A DNA stretch of 49,708 nt from an uncultured Anaerolineae bacterium (GCA_938005675.1 CALKXH010000082.1:1-49708); one strand, 5' to 3'; positions 10,945-20,725 are shown, numbered from the stretch's first letter. The notes: a model not told the origin generated them from the sequence alone. Translations and numbers: made by a program.

Positions 10945-12033
10945 ATGACAAACGGACTTCCCCAATCTTTCGATCCGCGAGGCGTTTTGAAGCCCTCGCA
11001 GCCCGTCGGCATCGTCGGCTATGGCGCCTACGTGCCGCGCTACCGCCTGCCCGGCAGCGAGGTCGCTCGCGTCTGGACGGACGGCATGGGCGGCTCGCCC
11101 GTCAAGGAGAAAGCCGTCGCCGGGCTGGATGAAGACGTGATCACGATGTCCATCGAGGCGGCTCGCAACGCCCTCGCCCGCGCCCAAATCGCCCCAACCG
11201 AGCTGCGCGCCGTCTGGGTCGGCTCGGAGAGCCATCCCTACGCCGTCAAGCCGACCAGCACCGTCGTCGCTGAGGCGATTGGCGCCGTGCCGAGCGTGCA
11301 AGCCGCCGACTGGGAATTCGCCTGCAAAGCCGGCTCGGAGGCGCTCCAAGCCGCCATCGGCTTCGTCGGCAGCGGCATGGCTGCCTATGCCATGAGCATC
11401 GGCATGGATACGGCGCAAGGGCGTCCGGGCGATGCGCTGGAGTACACCGCTGCCAGCGGCGGCGCGGCGTACATCGTCGGGGCGGCGGCGAACGCCCTCG
11501 CCATCTTCAACGGCTCCTACAGCTACGTGACCGATACGCCCGACTTCTGGCGGCGCGCCGAGGTGAAATATCCCTCGCACGGCGACCGCTTCACCGGCGA
11601 GCCCGCCTATTTCGCCCACACCCAAGGCGCCGCCGAGGCGCTCATGCGCCTGATGGGGACGCAACCGAGCGATTACACCTACGCCGTCTTCCATCAGCCC
11701 AACGTCAAGTTCCCGGAGCGCGCCGCCAAGACGCTCGGCTTCACAGACGCCCAAATTAAGACCGGGCTGCTGGCAAACGAGGTCGGCAACGTCTACGCTG
11801 GCTCCTGCCTGCTCGGGCTGAGCGCCATCCTGGACGAGGCGAAGCCCGGCGACCGCATCTTGTGCGTCAGCTACGGCAGCGGCGCCGGCTCCGACGCCTT
11901 CGACCTGACCGTGACCGATAAAATCGCCGAGCGCCAGCGCCTCGCGCCGCTCACGCGCACCTACATCGCGCGGCGCACCGTCATCGACTACGCCATCTAC
12001 ACGCGCTATCGCAACAAGCTGTACATCGACTGA
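10945..12033 (+). CDS. mvaS: HMG-CoA synthase, archaeal type
   Basis: 362 residues, thiolase-fold condensing enzyme making HMG-CoA from acetoacetyl-CoA and acetyl-CoA. The start [15 protein letters not shown] and the overall length fit the archaeal-type (UPF0219) subgroup. The nucleophile Cys127 is in WEFACKAG, and FHQPN supplies the usual His. The catalytic set looks intact. ATG 10945 is preferred over GTG 10936 because CGGAG (10932-10936) is 8 bases upstream. The thiolase homologue starts 12 bases downstream. In archaea this enzyme forms a complex with thiolase and a DUF35 protein, and no DUF35 gene is seen here. Confidence 0.93.
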   Translation: MTNGLPQSFDPRGVLKPSQPVGIVGYGAYVPRYRLPGSEVARVWTDGMGGSPVKEKAVAGLDEDVITMSIEAARNALARAQIAPTELRAVWVGSESHPYAVKPTSTVVAEAIGAVPSVQAADWEFACKAGSEALQAAIGFVGSGMAAYAMSIGMDTAQGRPGDALEYTAASGGAAYIVGAAANALAIFNGSYSYVTDTPDFWRRAEVKYPSHGDRFTGEPAYFAHTQGAAEALMRLMGTQPSDYTYAVFHQPNVKFPERAAKTLGFTDAQIKTGLLANEVGNVYAGSCLLGLSAILDEAKPGDRILCVSYGSGAGSDAFDLTVTDKIAERQRLAPLTRTYIARRTVIDYAIYTRYRNKLYID

Positions 12034-12045
12034 GAGGAGCGCATC

Positions 12046-13203
12046 ATGCAGAACGTATCCATCATCGGCGTCGCTCAGACGCCCGTCGGCGAGCATTGGG
12101 AGACCTCGCTGCGCCATTTGAGCCTGCAAGCCATCGAGGCGGCGCTGCAGGATGCCTCGATGGCTCCTGAGCAGCTCGATGCACTGGTGATCGGCAACGC
12201 GCTGGGCGATACGATCAGCGATCAGCACCATCTGGGCGCCCTGATCGCCGATTTTGCCGCCCTGCGCGGCATCGAGGCGTTCCGCGTGGAAGCCGCCGAT
12301 GCCAGCGGCGCGCTCGCCCTGCGCCAAGGCGCCTTGATGGTCGCCAGCGGCGCCGCCCAGACCGTCCTAGTGCTGGGCGTGGAGAAAGTCACCGACGTGA
12401 TCGGGGCACAGCGCACGGCGGCGCTCGCCACTCTGCTCGATAGCGAGTACGAGGCGGCGCACGGCGCCACGCCCGTGGCGCTCATGGCGCTGCTGATGCG
12501 CCGCTACATGAGCCAATACAACGTCGGCGTGGCGGATTTCGCCAATTTCAGCGTCAACGCGCACGCCAACGGCAGCAAGAATCCCAACGCCATGTACCGC
12601 AACCTGATCAAGGCGGAGCGCTTCGCCAGCGCGCCGCTGGTGGCAGAGCCGATCAACCTCTTCGACGTCGCGCCGGAGGGCGACGGCGCCGCCGCCGTGA
12701 TCCTGACCAGCTCCGAGCGCGCCACCGACCTCGTGCCGCAGCCGATTCGCCTGCTGGCGAGCGCCGTCGCCACTGACGCCCTCGCCGTCCACGACCGCCC
12801 CAACCCGCTCTTCCTGAGCGCCCTGCAGCGAGCGGTCAGCAAGGCGCTCAACCTCGCCGAGCTATCGCAAAGCGACATCGACGTGCTGGAGCTGCACGAC
12901 TCAGCCACCATCATGGCGGCTTTGTCGCTGGAGGCGAGCGGCTTCGCCGCCGTGGGCGAGGGCTGGCGCTTCGCGGCTGAGAACAAGATCGGCTTGACGG
13001 GCGATCTGCCCATCAGCACCTTCGGCGGCTTGAAGGCGCGCGGCAATCCACTCGGCGCGACGGGCGTCTATCAGGCGGTTGAGGTGGCGCTGCAGCTGCG
13101 CGGCAAGGCGGGCGCCAACCAAGTGCCAGAGGCGCGCATCGGCATGACCCAGACGCTCGGCGGCGTGGGCGGCACGGCGGTCGTCCACATTTTGAGCCTC
13201 TAG
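12046..13203 (+). CDS. Thiolase-family protein with lost catalytic residues
   Basis: 385 residues, SCP2/archaeal-type thiolase family, last gene of the mevalonate set with GAGAGGAG just before its ATG. The fold is clear: an N-terminal half with LVIGNALGD and VLGVEKVTD and a C-terminal half with GGLKARGNPLGATG. The nucleophile position that reads ACASG in active relatives reads ADASG here (Asp85, codon GAT). The GHPxGATG His is Asn334. The LHD His is retained. It is therefore probably not an active thiolase. It may be a structural partner of the HMG-CoA synthase, as in the archaeal thiolase-synthase complex. Its stop codon shares CTAG with the facing kinase gene. Confidence 0.85.
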   Translation: MQNVSIIGVAQTPVGEHWETSLRHLSLQAIEAALQDASMAPEQLDALVIGNALGDTISDQHHLGALIADFAALRGIEAFRVEAADASGALALRQGALMVASGAAQTVLVLGVEKVTDVIGAQRTAALATLLDSEYEAAHGATPVALMALLMRRYMSQYNVGVADFANFSVNAHANGSKNPNAMYRNLIKAERFASAPLVAEPINLFDVAPEGDGAAAVILTSSERATDLVPQPIRLLASAVATDALAVHDRPNPLFLSALQRAVSKALNLAELSQSDIDVLELHDSATIMAALSLEASGFAAVGEGWRFAAENKIGLTGDLPISTFGGLKARGNPLGATGVYQAVEVALQLRGKAGANQVPEARIGMTQTLGGVGGTAVVHILSL

Positions 13204-16200
13204 GCGACGCCTGCGCCCAGCTGCGCGCGGAGCGCCTCTGCCTCAGCGCGGAGGCGCTCATCGCCATGCGCGCCGCAAGTCTCGTAGAGCTTGAACAAGT
13301 AGGTGCGCAAGCCGTAGCGCTGGGCATACGCGATGCCTCGCCGCCACGCAGCTTGCGCAGCGGACTTTTTCCCGTTATGCCACAGCCACAAGCCCTGCAG
13401 ACGCCAATACTCAGGGCGCAGCAACCACTGCGGGCGCGCCAAGCCTTTGAGCGCCCGCAACGGGGCGACCAAACGCGCTAGGTAATCGGCGCGCTCAGGC
13501 TCGGCGAGGCGCGGCAAGAGGCTGAACGCCAAATCTGGCAAGACCTCTCGATCATTGCGCGCCGTCTCAAAATGAGCGAGGCTCTGCTTGAGGACATCCG
13601 CCGCTTGCGCCCATTCTCCCCGCGCCAAGTGCCGCCAAACGATCGCAGCCGCCTGCTCTGCCCACTCTGGGAGGCTCAAATCGAGGCGATCAGGGAAAGA
13701 CTCCCCGTTCAGGAGCACCTCCTCGCAGGCGCGATCCTCTACGATGCGATACGTCTGCAGCTTGTAGAGCAAGACGCGCGAATGCATGAACCGCGAGCGC
13801 GCCGTCCGCAGCTGCGCCTGCGCGAAGCAAGCGAGGCAGGTCTGCAGGTCGCCGCGCACGAAAGCCGTGACCGCTGTGTTGACCAGCGCGATATCGAGCG
13901 TCTCTTGATCGCCGATGGCGCGGTACAGCTCGGCGGCGCGCGCGAACAGGCTCTGGGCGTCAGGATCGGCGCGGTGGTAGGCGCCGATCCCGACGCCGTT
14001 CAGCACATAGGCGAGCGTCTCCTGATCGGCGACTCGTTCAGCGCATTCTAGCGCCTTGCGTCCGTAAAAACGCCCGATGCTGTGCAGTCCAAGCACGCTG
14101 CCCATGCCGATGGTCGCACCGATGTAGGCGCGGGCGAGGACTTCGGTCGGATGGGGGAGTCGCTCAGCGAGGTTCAGGGCGCGCATGACGGCGTAAGCGC
14201 CCGCCGTGAGGCGCTGGGTGTTCCAGTAATCGCCGCTCAGGTCTTGGTAGATGGCGGCTGCCTCGTGGATGTAGTCGGCGCGCCGCGCTGAGGCGCGATA
14301 GAAGCGCTGTGGCAGCAGGCGATTGATCACGAATTGGCGCAGGAAGGCGCCGATGAGCGGGCGCGTCAAACCGCGCTGCGGCGGGGCGGGCTGACCGAGC
14401 CAATCGAGGGCGCGCTGATAATGCCCTTCGCGCCTTCCGATGTCCTCTTGCGCCTTGCCCAAGTTGCGCGCCAGGCGCGCCTTTTGCAGGGCGCTGAAGC
14501 CGACCGCATCCGCCAGCGCTGAGGCGCGCTCTAGCAGCGGGATGGCGCGCGGGTAGGCGTAGCGCTCAACGGCTTGAATGCCCGCCAAGCTCTTGTAGTG
14601 CGCCTCTTTGCGCAGATCGCCCGCGTTCGCCCAGTGGTGGGCGAGGGCATCCTGTTGGCGGGCGTCGTCGGGGTAGAGCGCCTCGATGCTTTGCGCCACT
14701 TGGCGGCTGCGCGCAATGAAATCGCCTTGTGGCAGGCTCGCCAAGAGCGTCTCGCGCAGCTTATCATGCGTGAAGCGCCATTGCCCGTCGGCGAACTCCA
14801 ACACGGCTTGATTGGCGCACACATCCAGCCAGCCGTTCAGGTCGAAGCTCGGCTCGACCTGACGACTTAAAGCGCCCATCAGCGCTATATCGAGCTGCCT
14901 GCCGCCGATAGCGGCTAAAGTCAGCAGTTGGCGCGCTGACTCTGGCAAGCGCGCCAAGCGCCGCCGTAGGATAGACTGAATGCCGCCGCTGAAAAGGCGG
15001 CCTGGCAAGGTGACGGCGGCGATCTGATCGACGTGACCCGCTAACTGCGCCAACTCGCGCAGCACCTCGATCATGAAGAGCGCATTGCCCTCCGTCTCGT
15101 TCTGCAGCAAGTCCAGCAGGGCGGGCGTGATGCCCGTCTCGCCGATCATGGCTTCGGTCAGGGCAGCCACTTGCTCAGGCAGCAGGCGGGCGAGGCGCAA
15201 GCGCTGCGCGTCGGGCAGCTGATCGGGCAGGTCAGGGCGCTCTTCCTCGCGGTAGGTGGCTACGATCAGGATCGGCTTGCGCTGGGCGAGCGCGCCCAGG
15301 CGGTTCAGCAATTGCAGCGAGCCGCTCCCCGCCCAGTGGATATCCTCAAGGATGAGCAAAAGGGGGTGTTCCAAGCGCGCCAAGAGCGCCTCCACCGCGC
15401 TGAAGAAGCGCTCGCGCAGGTTTTCAGGCCCCAAGTCGGGCGGATCGGCGATGGAGCGCGCCAGCAGGCGCTCCAGCCCCGCCACAAAGGGCTTCAAAAC
15501 GCTCGACTCAAGAGCGGAAGGGGCTGTGTAGAGCGCCAACTCGCGCAGGGCGGCTTGCCAGACTTGATACAGCCCGCCGCCGCTGCTGACCGCCTGCCCG
15601 CGCAGCACCAGAATGCCCTGCACCAGCGCCACAATGCGCAGCTCCTCAACGAGGCGCGATTTGCCCACGCCGCTCTCGCCGCCGATCAGCCAGAGCGCGC
15701 CGTGAGCTTCTTTGGCTTGCTCCAGCGCCGTTGTGAGGTTTTGTAGCTCGTCTTCGCGTCCGACGAAGCGCGCCGCCTGCAAAAATCCCTCGCGCACCTC
15801 GACCGTTTGCGGCGGCACGGGCGTGCCAATGCCTTCGTAGTACTCGGCGATGAGGGCGGCGGCATCTTGGGCGCGCTCAGCGGGATTTTTCGCCAAGAGG
15901 CGCTCCAACAGGCGCTGAGTTAGCGAGTCCACGTCGAGGGCAGATACGTCGGGCGTCACGCGCAGGATGTTCTCCACCAGGCGCGTGATCGTCTCTGCCT
16001 TGAACGGATTCGAGCCGCTCAGCAGCTCGTAGGCAAGCACGCCGACCGCGTACAGGTCGCTCGCCTCGCTGGGCTGTCGGTTGGCGAGCAGCTCTGGGGC
16101 GAGGTAAGACAAGGTGCCCGCCATGCTCGCCTGCTGATGGCGCAAGGTGGAGAGTCCGAAGTCGACCATGCGCAGCCGCCCGTCGGCGTAGAGCAAATTG

Positions 16201-16640
16201 TTGGGCGCGATGTCGCGGTGAAGGATGTGGCGGCGATGCAGATAGGCGAGCGCCTCCAAAACTTGCAGGATCAAGCGCATCTTGCCGTCGGTGGGCAGGG
16301 CGGCGGCGACGGCGAGGATGTTCTGCGGCGCGCGCAGCAGCTCCATCGTGTAGAAAGGCTGCCCGCTCTCATCGAAGCCGTAGTCGCGCACTGAAATGAT
16401 GTTGGGATGGCGCAGCGAGGCGAGCAGGCGGAACTCGTTCGCTAAAGCGCGCGACGGATCGCTCTGCCCGCGCGAGCTGAAAGCTAAGAGCGCTATCGGC
16501 GCGCTCAGGCGCTTCAGGGCGACCTCCTCGCCCGACAATCGATCATGGGCGCGGAAGACGACCCCCATGCCGCCCCGCCCTAGCTCCTCACGCAGGATGT
16601 AGCGCTGCATGAGGCTGGTTTGAACGTCTGTTGTGAGCAT
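13200..16640 (-). CDS. Ser/Thr protein kinase - AAA ATPase - TPR signalling protein
   Basis: 1146 residues. An N-terminal Hanks-type kinase (~14-270) has the glycine loop LGRGGMGVVFRA, HRDIAPNNLL, DFGLS and GTLSYLAPE. Next comes an AAA/NACHT-like ATPase (~290-500) with Walker A GGESGVGKS and Walker B LLLILEDIHWA, resembling the ATPase of multidomain adenylate cyclase or LuxR-type regulators. The remaining ~600 residues are helical, TPR-like repeats with Ala/Leu-rich pairs. There is no transmembrane helix and no DNA-binding domain. It probably integrates a signal through the TPR region. The secreted SH3b protein lies 80 bases upstream on the same strand and may be co-transcribed. Confidence 0.88.
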   Translation of the reverse strand: MLTTDVQTSLMQRYILREELGRGGMGVVFRAHDRLSGEEVALKRLSAPIALLAFSSRGQSDPSRALANEFRLLASLRHPNIISVRDYGFDESGQPFYTMELLRAPQNILAVAAALPTDGKMRLILQVLEALAYLHRRHILHRDIAPNNLLYADGRLRMVDFGLSTLRHQQASMAGTLSYLAPELLANRQPSEASDLYAVGVLAYELLSGSNPFKAETITRLVENILRVTPDVSALDVDSLTQRLLERLLAKNPAERAQDAAALIAEYYEGIGTPVPPQTVEVREGFLQAARFVGREDELQNLTTALEQAKEAHGALWLIGGESGVGKSRLVEELRIVALVQGILVLRGQAVSSGGGLYQVWQAALRELALYTAPSALESSVLKPFVAGLERLLARSIADPPDLGPENLRERFFSAVEALLARLEHPLLLILEDIHWAGSGSLQLLNRLGALAQRKPILIVATYREEERPDLPDQLPDAQRLRLARLLPEQVAALTEAMIGETGITPALLDLLQNETEGNALFMIEVLRELAQLAGHVDQIAAVTLPGRLFSGGIQSILRRRLARLPESARQLLTLAAIGGRQLDIALMGALSRQVEPSFDLNGWLDVCANQAVLEFADGQWRFTHDKLRETLLASLPQGDFIARSRQVAQSIEALYPDDARQQDALAHHWANAGDLRKEAHYKSLAGIQAVERYAYPRAIPLLERASALADAVGFSALQKARLARNLGKAQEDIGRREGHYQRALDWLGQPAPPQRGLTRPLIGAFLRQFVINRLLPQRFYRASARRADYIHEAAAIYQDLSGDYWNTQRLTAGAYAVMRALNLAERLPHPTEVLARAYIGATIGMGSVLGLHSIGRFYGRKALECAERVADQETLAYVLNGVGIGAYHRADPDAQSLFARAAELYRAIGDQETLDIALVNTAVTAFVRGDLQTCLACFAQAQLRTARSRFMHSRVLLYKLQTYRIVEDRACEEVLLNGESFPDRLDLSLPEWAEQAAAIVWRHLARGEWAQAADVLKQSLAHFETARNDREVLPDLAFSLLPRLAEPERADYLARLVAPLRALKGLARPQWLLRPEYWRLQGLWLWHNGKKSAAQAAWRRGIAYAQRYGLRTYLFKLYETCGAHGDERLRAEAEALRAQLGAGVA

Positions 16641-16680
16641 GATGATCGCCTTTCTGGCGCTCTAACTTTCGAGATGATAA

Positions 16681-16726
16681 CCGTAGCAGCGGCGCGCTCA
16701 GCCCTACACGGCGCGCGGCGCTACGG
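16681..16726 (-). repeat. GC-rich inverted repeat between the SH3b and kinase genes
   Basis: CCGTAGC (16681-16687) and GCTACGG (16720-16726), with further GC-rich pairing inside. It spans the stop codon of the SH3b gene. A clean U tract is absent, so it may be a weak terminator or an mRNA processing hairpin. Confidence 0.35.
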
Positions 16727-18445
16727 CAATGGCTCTAGCCAATAGGTCGCTCCCTCGCCTTCCGGCGTCCAGCCGACCATGCCCTGATACGCCACTTGCC
16801 ACCACGTATAGCCATCGGCGCAGATCGGTCCGTTCAGCACGCTGAACGACTGCCCGCCCGGGATGTTGCCGATCACGCGACTGAGCTGCGCATTGACGGT
16901 CGGCTGCGTGCGCAGGGCGTTGGGCGCGCCGGGCGTCACGCGGGCTATCCCGCCGATGCGCAGGCGCGGCGGCAAGAGCGGCGGGCAGGCATCCGCGGCG
17001 GTCAGCGGCTCTAGCCAGTAGACGCCCTCGGCGCCCTCGCCCGTCCAGCCGATGATGCCGTTGTAGTTGACCTGCCACCACAGCACGCCGTCGTTGCAGA
17101 TCGGTCCGTTGAGCAGCACCATCGTGCCGCCGACCGGGATCGTGGCGAGCAGCAGGCTGCGCGAGTCGCGGCTGGGGCGCGCGGGTTGGCTGTTCAGGGC
17201 GTTCGCCTGCGGCGGGAAAGTCGTCACGCGGGCGCGCAAGCCGATGCTCAGGCGCGTGGCGAGGTTGCACTCAGGCACGGGCTGCGGCGTGGGCAGCTGC
17301 ACAAGACCCGTCGGTTGGACGCGCCAGACATTGTAGCCCCACGCCACCGCCATCGGGCGCGTATCGCCCGGCTGGCGCTCCGTGCCGAAAATTTTGCGCG
17401 TCTGACCGCCCCGCAAGATGTAGACGGCGTCTTCAGCCGCCCAAGCGATTGCCCTGCCCGACGGCGCGATGGAGAGCTGGTCGGGCAAGCCGCCGAACGG
17501 CAACGCCACCTCCACTCCATCAGCGACGCCGCGCCAACGGTAGCCGACGTTATCGGGATCGATCAGGAAATAAGCGGAGACGGCGTTCGGCGCGTACGGG
17601 CTGAAGCGCTCCACCACGCTGGGCGCGTTCAGGCGCGAGCCGTTCAGCGGATTGATCAGCAGCCAGGCGTTATTGGAGAAGAGCGCTGCCACGTAGGGCT
17701 GCCCGTTCAGGCTCGCCCACTCATAGTGCTGAATGACCGCGCCGCTGCCCTCCTGCACGCGGAACTGACCGAGCAGTTGCCCGTCCGCGCGGAAGAAGAG
17801 CAGCACCTCGCTGTAAAGCTGACCGCTCAAGCCGCTGGCGCGCAGGGCGATGGAGGCATCCCAACGCGGCGCATCGAAGCCGAGCAGCGTCGTCAAGCCC
17901 TCCACTTCAATCGGAGTCAGGCTGCGCAGGCGATTGCTGAGCGTGTCGTAAATGGCGAGGTTGTGCGAGACCTGATCGCCCACCACGACGCTCTCGACCC
18001 AAGCGAGGCGCAAGCCATCCGGCGACCAAATCGGCGTGCCGCGCCGTATGTAGGTCTCGGTGGGCATCCCCGTGCCGAAGCTGGCGTTGACGGGCTGCTG
18101 CGCCACGCGCACGGCTTGCCCGCTCACCAGCGACCAGACCCAGATGTTGGTCGGCGGCAGGCTGGGCGCCTCGCCGAAGCGCTGCAGAGCGGGCAGGGCG
18201 ATCTCGGCGGCTGAGGCGTACGCCACCCGCTGATTATCCGGCGCCATGACGGGCTGCTGATTGTAGCCCCAGCGCGTCAGTTGGCGCAGGGTGTTGGTCG
18301 CCTCGCTGTACGCCCACAGGTCGCCGCGCATCAGGATGATCAACTCGGTATCGGCTTGTGCGTGTGCCGTCGGTCGTTCGATGGAGACGAGCGCGATCAG
18401 CGCCAAGAGCGCGCACAGCGCTATTTTCAGAACTTTACGTGTCAT
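16721..18445 (-). CDS. Secreted protein with two C-terminal SH3b domains
   Basis: 574 residues. ATG 18445 is set by GGGAGGAAT 8 bases upstream and by the signal peptide beginning there (MTRKVLKIALCALLALIAL, then AHAQA). A longer frame upstream is not supported. Residues ~35-370 read like a WD40/PD40-type beta propeller (WSPDGLRLAWVES, MAPDNQRVAYAS). Two tandem SH3b-like modules follow; each has GPIC(N/A)DG, WWQV and a G(I/M)(I/V)GWT segment ending in YWLEPL. The protein is likely outside the membrane and may bind cell-wall material. It precedes the large kinase gene in the same direction. The exact ligand is unknown. Confidence 0.75.
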   Translation of the reverse strand: MTRKVLKIALCALLALIALVSIERPTAHAQADTELIILMRGDLWAYSEATNTLRQLTRWGYNQQPVMAPDNQRVAYASAAEIALPALQRFGEAPSLPPTNIWVWSLVSGQAVRVAQQPVNASFGTGMPTETYIRRGTPIWSPDGLRLAWVESVVVGDQVSHNLAIYDTLSNRLRSLTPIEVEGLTTLLGFDAPRWDASIALRASGLSGQLYSEVLLFFRADGQLLGQFRVQEGSGAVIQHYEWASLNGQPYVAALFSNNAWLLINPLNGSRLNAPSVVERFSPYAPNAVSAYFLIDPDNVGYRWRGVADGVEVALPFGGLPDQLSIAPSGRAIAWAAEDAVYILRGGQTRKIFGTERQPGDTRPMAVAWGYNVWRVQPTGLVQLPTPQPVPECNLATRLSIGLRARVTTFPPQANALNSQPARPSRDSRSLLLATIPVGGTMVLLNGPICNDGVLWWQVNYNGIIGWTGEGAEGVYWLEPLTAADACPPLLPPRLRIGGIARVTPGAPNALRTQPTVNAQLSRVIGNIPGGQSFSVLNGPICADGYTWWQVAYQGMVGWTPEGEGATYWLEPLP

Positions 18446-18475
18446 CGCACATTCCTCCCGCGCACCTGTACGCGC

Positions 18476-18481
18476 ATTATA
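18476..18481 (-). promoter_or_regulatory. Probable -10 element for the SH3b gene
   Basis: On the minus strand this reads TATAAT within GTGCTATAATGCG, 30 bases before the ATG at 18445. No good -35 is seen. It is divergent from the -10 at 18558-18563. Confidence 0.45.
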
Positions 18482-18557
18482 GCACGCCCTGCAGGGCAAA
18501 TCTCCGTTTTTACAACATTCAACCAGTGCGCCTTTAGAAAATCGCCGTCTGAGCGTG

Positions 18558-18563
18558 TATAAT
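18558..18563 (+). promoter_or_regulatory. -10 element for the methyltransferase-SDR-epimerase genes
   Basis: TATAAT within GTGTATAATCCC, 29 bases before ATG 18593. The -35 is poor (TTTAGA at 18533-18538, spacing 19). CAGGAG at 18582-18587 is the ribosome site. Confidence 0.5.
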
Positions 18564-18592
18564 CCCAAAAGGCTCGATGAGCAGGAGATCGC

Positions 18593-19351
18593 ATGACTCA
18601 GACCGACTCACCGCCGCAAGTGCCGCTCGAAGAATACGGCGAGCAGTACTTTCAGCGCTATAACTACGCCGACCGTCCGCTGGGGCGCTTCAGCATGTAC
18701 TGGTTCGCACGGCGCTACTACGCCGCGCTGGTGCGTCGCTACGCCCCGAAGGGCGGCAAGCTGCTGGAGCTGGGCTGCGGCTTGGGACACTTGCTGGGCT
18801 TGCTGCAAGACGACTTCGAGTGCATCGGCATCGACTTGGCGGACTACAGCATCCAGCAGACCAAGCGCAATGCGCCCAAAGCGCAAGCATTTGTTCAAAG
18901 CGCCGACGATCTCTCGACCTTCGAGACGGGCGCTTTCAGCGCGGTGGTGGCGCTGCACCTGCTGGAGCATCTGCCCGACCCGCAACATACCATCGCCGAG
19001 GTGCATCGGCTGCTCCAGCCGCGCGGCGTGTTCCTCTTCGCCACGCCCAACCCGATCTACAGCCTCCGCCGCTTCAAAGACCCTCAAAGCGACGCCATCG
19101 GCAAAGACCCAACCCACATCAACGTGCAGACGCCCGCTCAGTGGCGCGCTTGGGCGGAGGGGCAGGGCTTTCGCATCTTGCGGCACTTCGGCGATGGGCT
19201 GTGGGATGTGCCCTACTTGCCGATCCTGCCCGCCAAGCTGCAATTCGCCCTCTTCGGGCTGCCCGCGCTCGTGCAAGTCCTGACGCGCACCACTTTCAAC
19301 CCGCTATCGCTGGGCGTGAACCAAGTCTGCATCGCCCGTAAGGAACGCTAA
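18593..19351 (+). CDS. Class I SAM-dependent methyltransferase
   Basis: 252 residues. Motif I is LLELGCGLGHLL (~residues 57-68), with GIDLADYS after strand 2 and VVALHLLEHLPDPQ and FATPNP later, the pattern of Methyltransf_11/23 enzymes. Substrate unknown. It has its own -10 and a clear CAGGAG site, and is followed after 28 bases by an SDR gene and then by methylmalonyl-CoA epimerase, so the three may be one transcript. Unrelated in detail to the methyltransferase at 4545. Confidence 0.8.
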   Translation: MTQTDSPPQVPLEEYGEQYFQRYNYADRPLGRFSMYWFARRYYAALVRRYAPKGGKLLELGCGLGHLLGLLQDDFECIGIDLADYSIQQTKRNAPKAQAFVQSADDLSTFETGAFSAVVALHLLEHLPDPQHTIAEVHRLLQPRGVFLFATPNPIYSLRRFKDPQSDAIGKDPTHINVQTPAQWRAWAEGQGFRILRHFGDGLWDVPYLPILPAKLQFALFGLPALVQVLTRTTFNPLSLGVNQVCIARKER

Positions 19352-19382
19352 TCGCCTGAGCGCGAGAAAGGCAAGCGCCGTG

Positions 19383-20318
19383 ATGAGACGTTTTCGCTGG
19401 TTTGTGCTGGGAGGGGCGGCGAGCCTCGCCGCCTATTGGTTGGTGCGCTACCTGCGCCCGGAGCATTCGCCGCTGGTGCTGAATCAGGCGGTCGTGATCG
19501 TCACGGGCGCCTCGTCCGGCATCGGGCGCGCTTACGCCCTCGCCTTCGCCCGACGCGGCGCGCGAGTCGTCTTGGCGGCGCGCCGAGCCGCCCTGTTGGA
19601 GGAAGTGCGCGCCGAGATCGCCACTTACGCCGCCGACGTGCTGTGCGTCCCGACCGACCTCAACGACGACGCCCAACTTGAGCGCCTCGTTCAAACGACC
19701 CTTGAGCGCTACGGGCGCATCGATATCCTGATCAACAACGCCGGCATCGCCCTGCAAGGGCTGCTACAAAACCACGATCCCAGCCGCGTCCGCGAGATGG
19801 TCAGCCTCAACCTCGCCGCCGCCATCAACCTGACCCGTCTGTGCTTGCCCGCCATGCTGAGGCAGGGCAGCGGCGTCATCTTGAACGTCAGCTCGGTCGG
19901 CGGCAAAGTCCCCAATGCGACCGCCCCCGCTTACGCCGCCACCAAAGTCGGCTTGAACGCTTTCTCCGACGCGCTGCGCCGCCAGTTGGATGGCACGGGC
20001 GTGCGCGTGGTGACCGTCTTGCCCTCTTACGTCGATACCGAGATGCTCTCGCCGCTCGTTCAGGACTACGTGCGCGATCTGGGCTTCACAATCGATACGC
20101 CCCAATACGTCGCCGAGCATACCATCGATGAACTGCTCAAGGGCGAGCAGGAGATTTGGTTCGGCGGCTTCGCCGTGCGCGCCTTCGCTTGGCTAGAGCG
20201 CCATCTGCCCTTCTTCTCGACTCTGCTGCAGCGCGCCCTGATCACGCCTGAGATCATCGCCCTGACCGAAGGGCGCCTCGCCGCAGCCCAGACCGACCCG
20301 CAAGGAGCGCCTCAATGA
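19383..20318 (+). CDS. Membrane-anchored short-chain dehydrogenase/reductase
   Basis: 311 residues. A basic start plus one hydrophobic helix (FVLGGAASLAAYWLVRYL) probably anchors it to the membrane. A classical SDR follows: VTGASSGIGRA cofactor loop, NNAG, a Ser in VSSVGG and the catalytic YAATK. ARR after strand 2 suggests NADP preference. The substrate is unknown; similar anchored SDRs act on lipids. GTG 19380 is an equally placed start (GAAAGG at 19366-19371). The stop overlaps the epimerase start by 4 bases, so translation is probably coupled. Confidence 0.85.
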   Translation: MRRFRWFVLGGAASLAAYWLVRYLRPEHSPLVLNQAVVIVTGASSGIGRAYALAFARRGARVVLAARRAALLEEVRAEIATYAADVLCVPTDLNDDAQLERLVQTTLERYGRIDILINNAGIALQGLLQNHDPSRVREMVSLNLAAAINLTRLCLPAMLRQGSGVILNVSSVGGKVPNATAPAYAATKVGLNAFSDALRRQLDGTGVRVVTVLPSYVDTEMLSPLVQDYVRDLGFTIDTPQYVAEHTIDELLKGEQEIWFGGFAVRAFAWLERHLPFFSTLLQRALITPEIIALTEGRLAAAQTDPQGAPQ

Positions 20319-20725
20319 CTTTCCGCTTGAATCACTTAGCAATCGTGGTGGAGGATATCCCGCAGGCGCTGGCTTTCTGGCGCGATGCGCTGGGCTTGCC
20401 GCTCGGCAAGACGGAGCGCGTTGCCGAGGAGGAGGTCGAGATCGCCTTCTTGCCCCTCGCATCGGGCGAGATCGAGCTGATCGCGCCGACCAACACCACC
20501 AGCGGCGTGGCGAAGTACCTCGCCAAGCGCGGCGCGGGCTTGCATCACCTGTGTTTGGAGGTGCCCGACCTCGAAGCCGCCATGCAGCGCCTGCGCGATC
20601 ACGGCGTGGAGCTGATCAACGAGACGCCGCGCCTCAACGCGGAGGGCGTGCGCTACTGCTTCGTGCATCCCAAGAGCGCCTTCGGCGTGCTGGTCGAGCT
20701 GTACGAGCTGCCGCGCTCAGGCTAG
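20315..20725 (+). CDS. mce: Methylmalonyl-CoA epimerase
   Basis: 136 residues, a two-module VOC protein of the size of methylmalonyl-CoA epimerase. It interconverts (S)- and (R)-methylmalonyl-CoA in propionate/succinyl-CoA metabolism. Metal-site residues are seen in LNHLAIVV (His), GLHHLCLEV (His) and VLVELYEL (Glu), and IELIAPTN matches the family. Its ATG lies in the ATGA overlap with the SDR gene. The mutase genes are not in the window. Another VOC dioxygenase is possible but less likely given length and motifs. Confidence 0.88.
   Translation: MTFRLNHLAIVVEDIPQALAFWRDALGLPLGKTERVAEEEVEIAFLPLASGEIELIAPTNTTSGVAKYLAKRGAGLHHLCLEVPDLEAAMQRLRDHGVELINETPRLNAEGVRYCFVHPKSAFGVLVELYELPRSG

Noticed and set aside
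10780..12327. A 515-codon minus-strand frame opposite the mevalonate genes
   Set aside because: It crosses three well-identified plus-strand genes and shows no recognisable domain.
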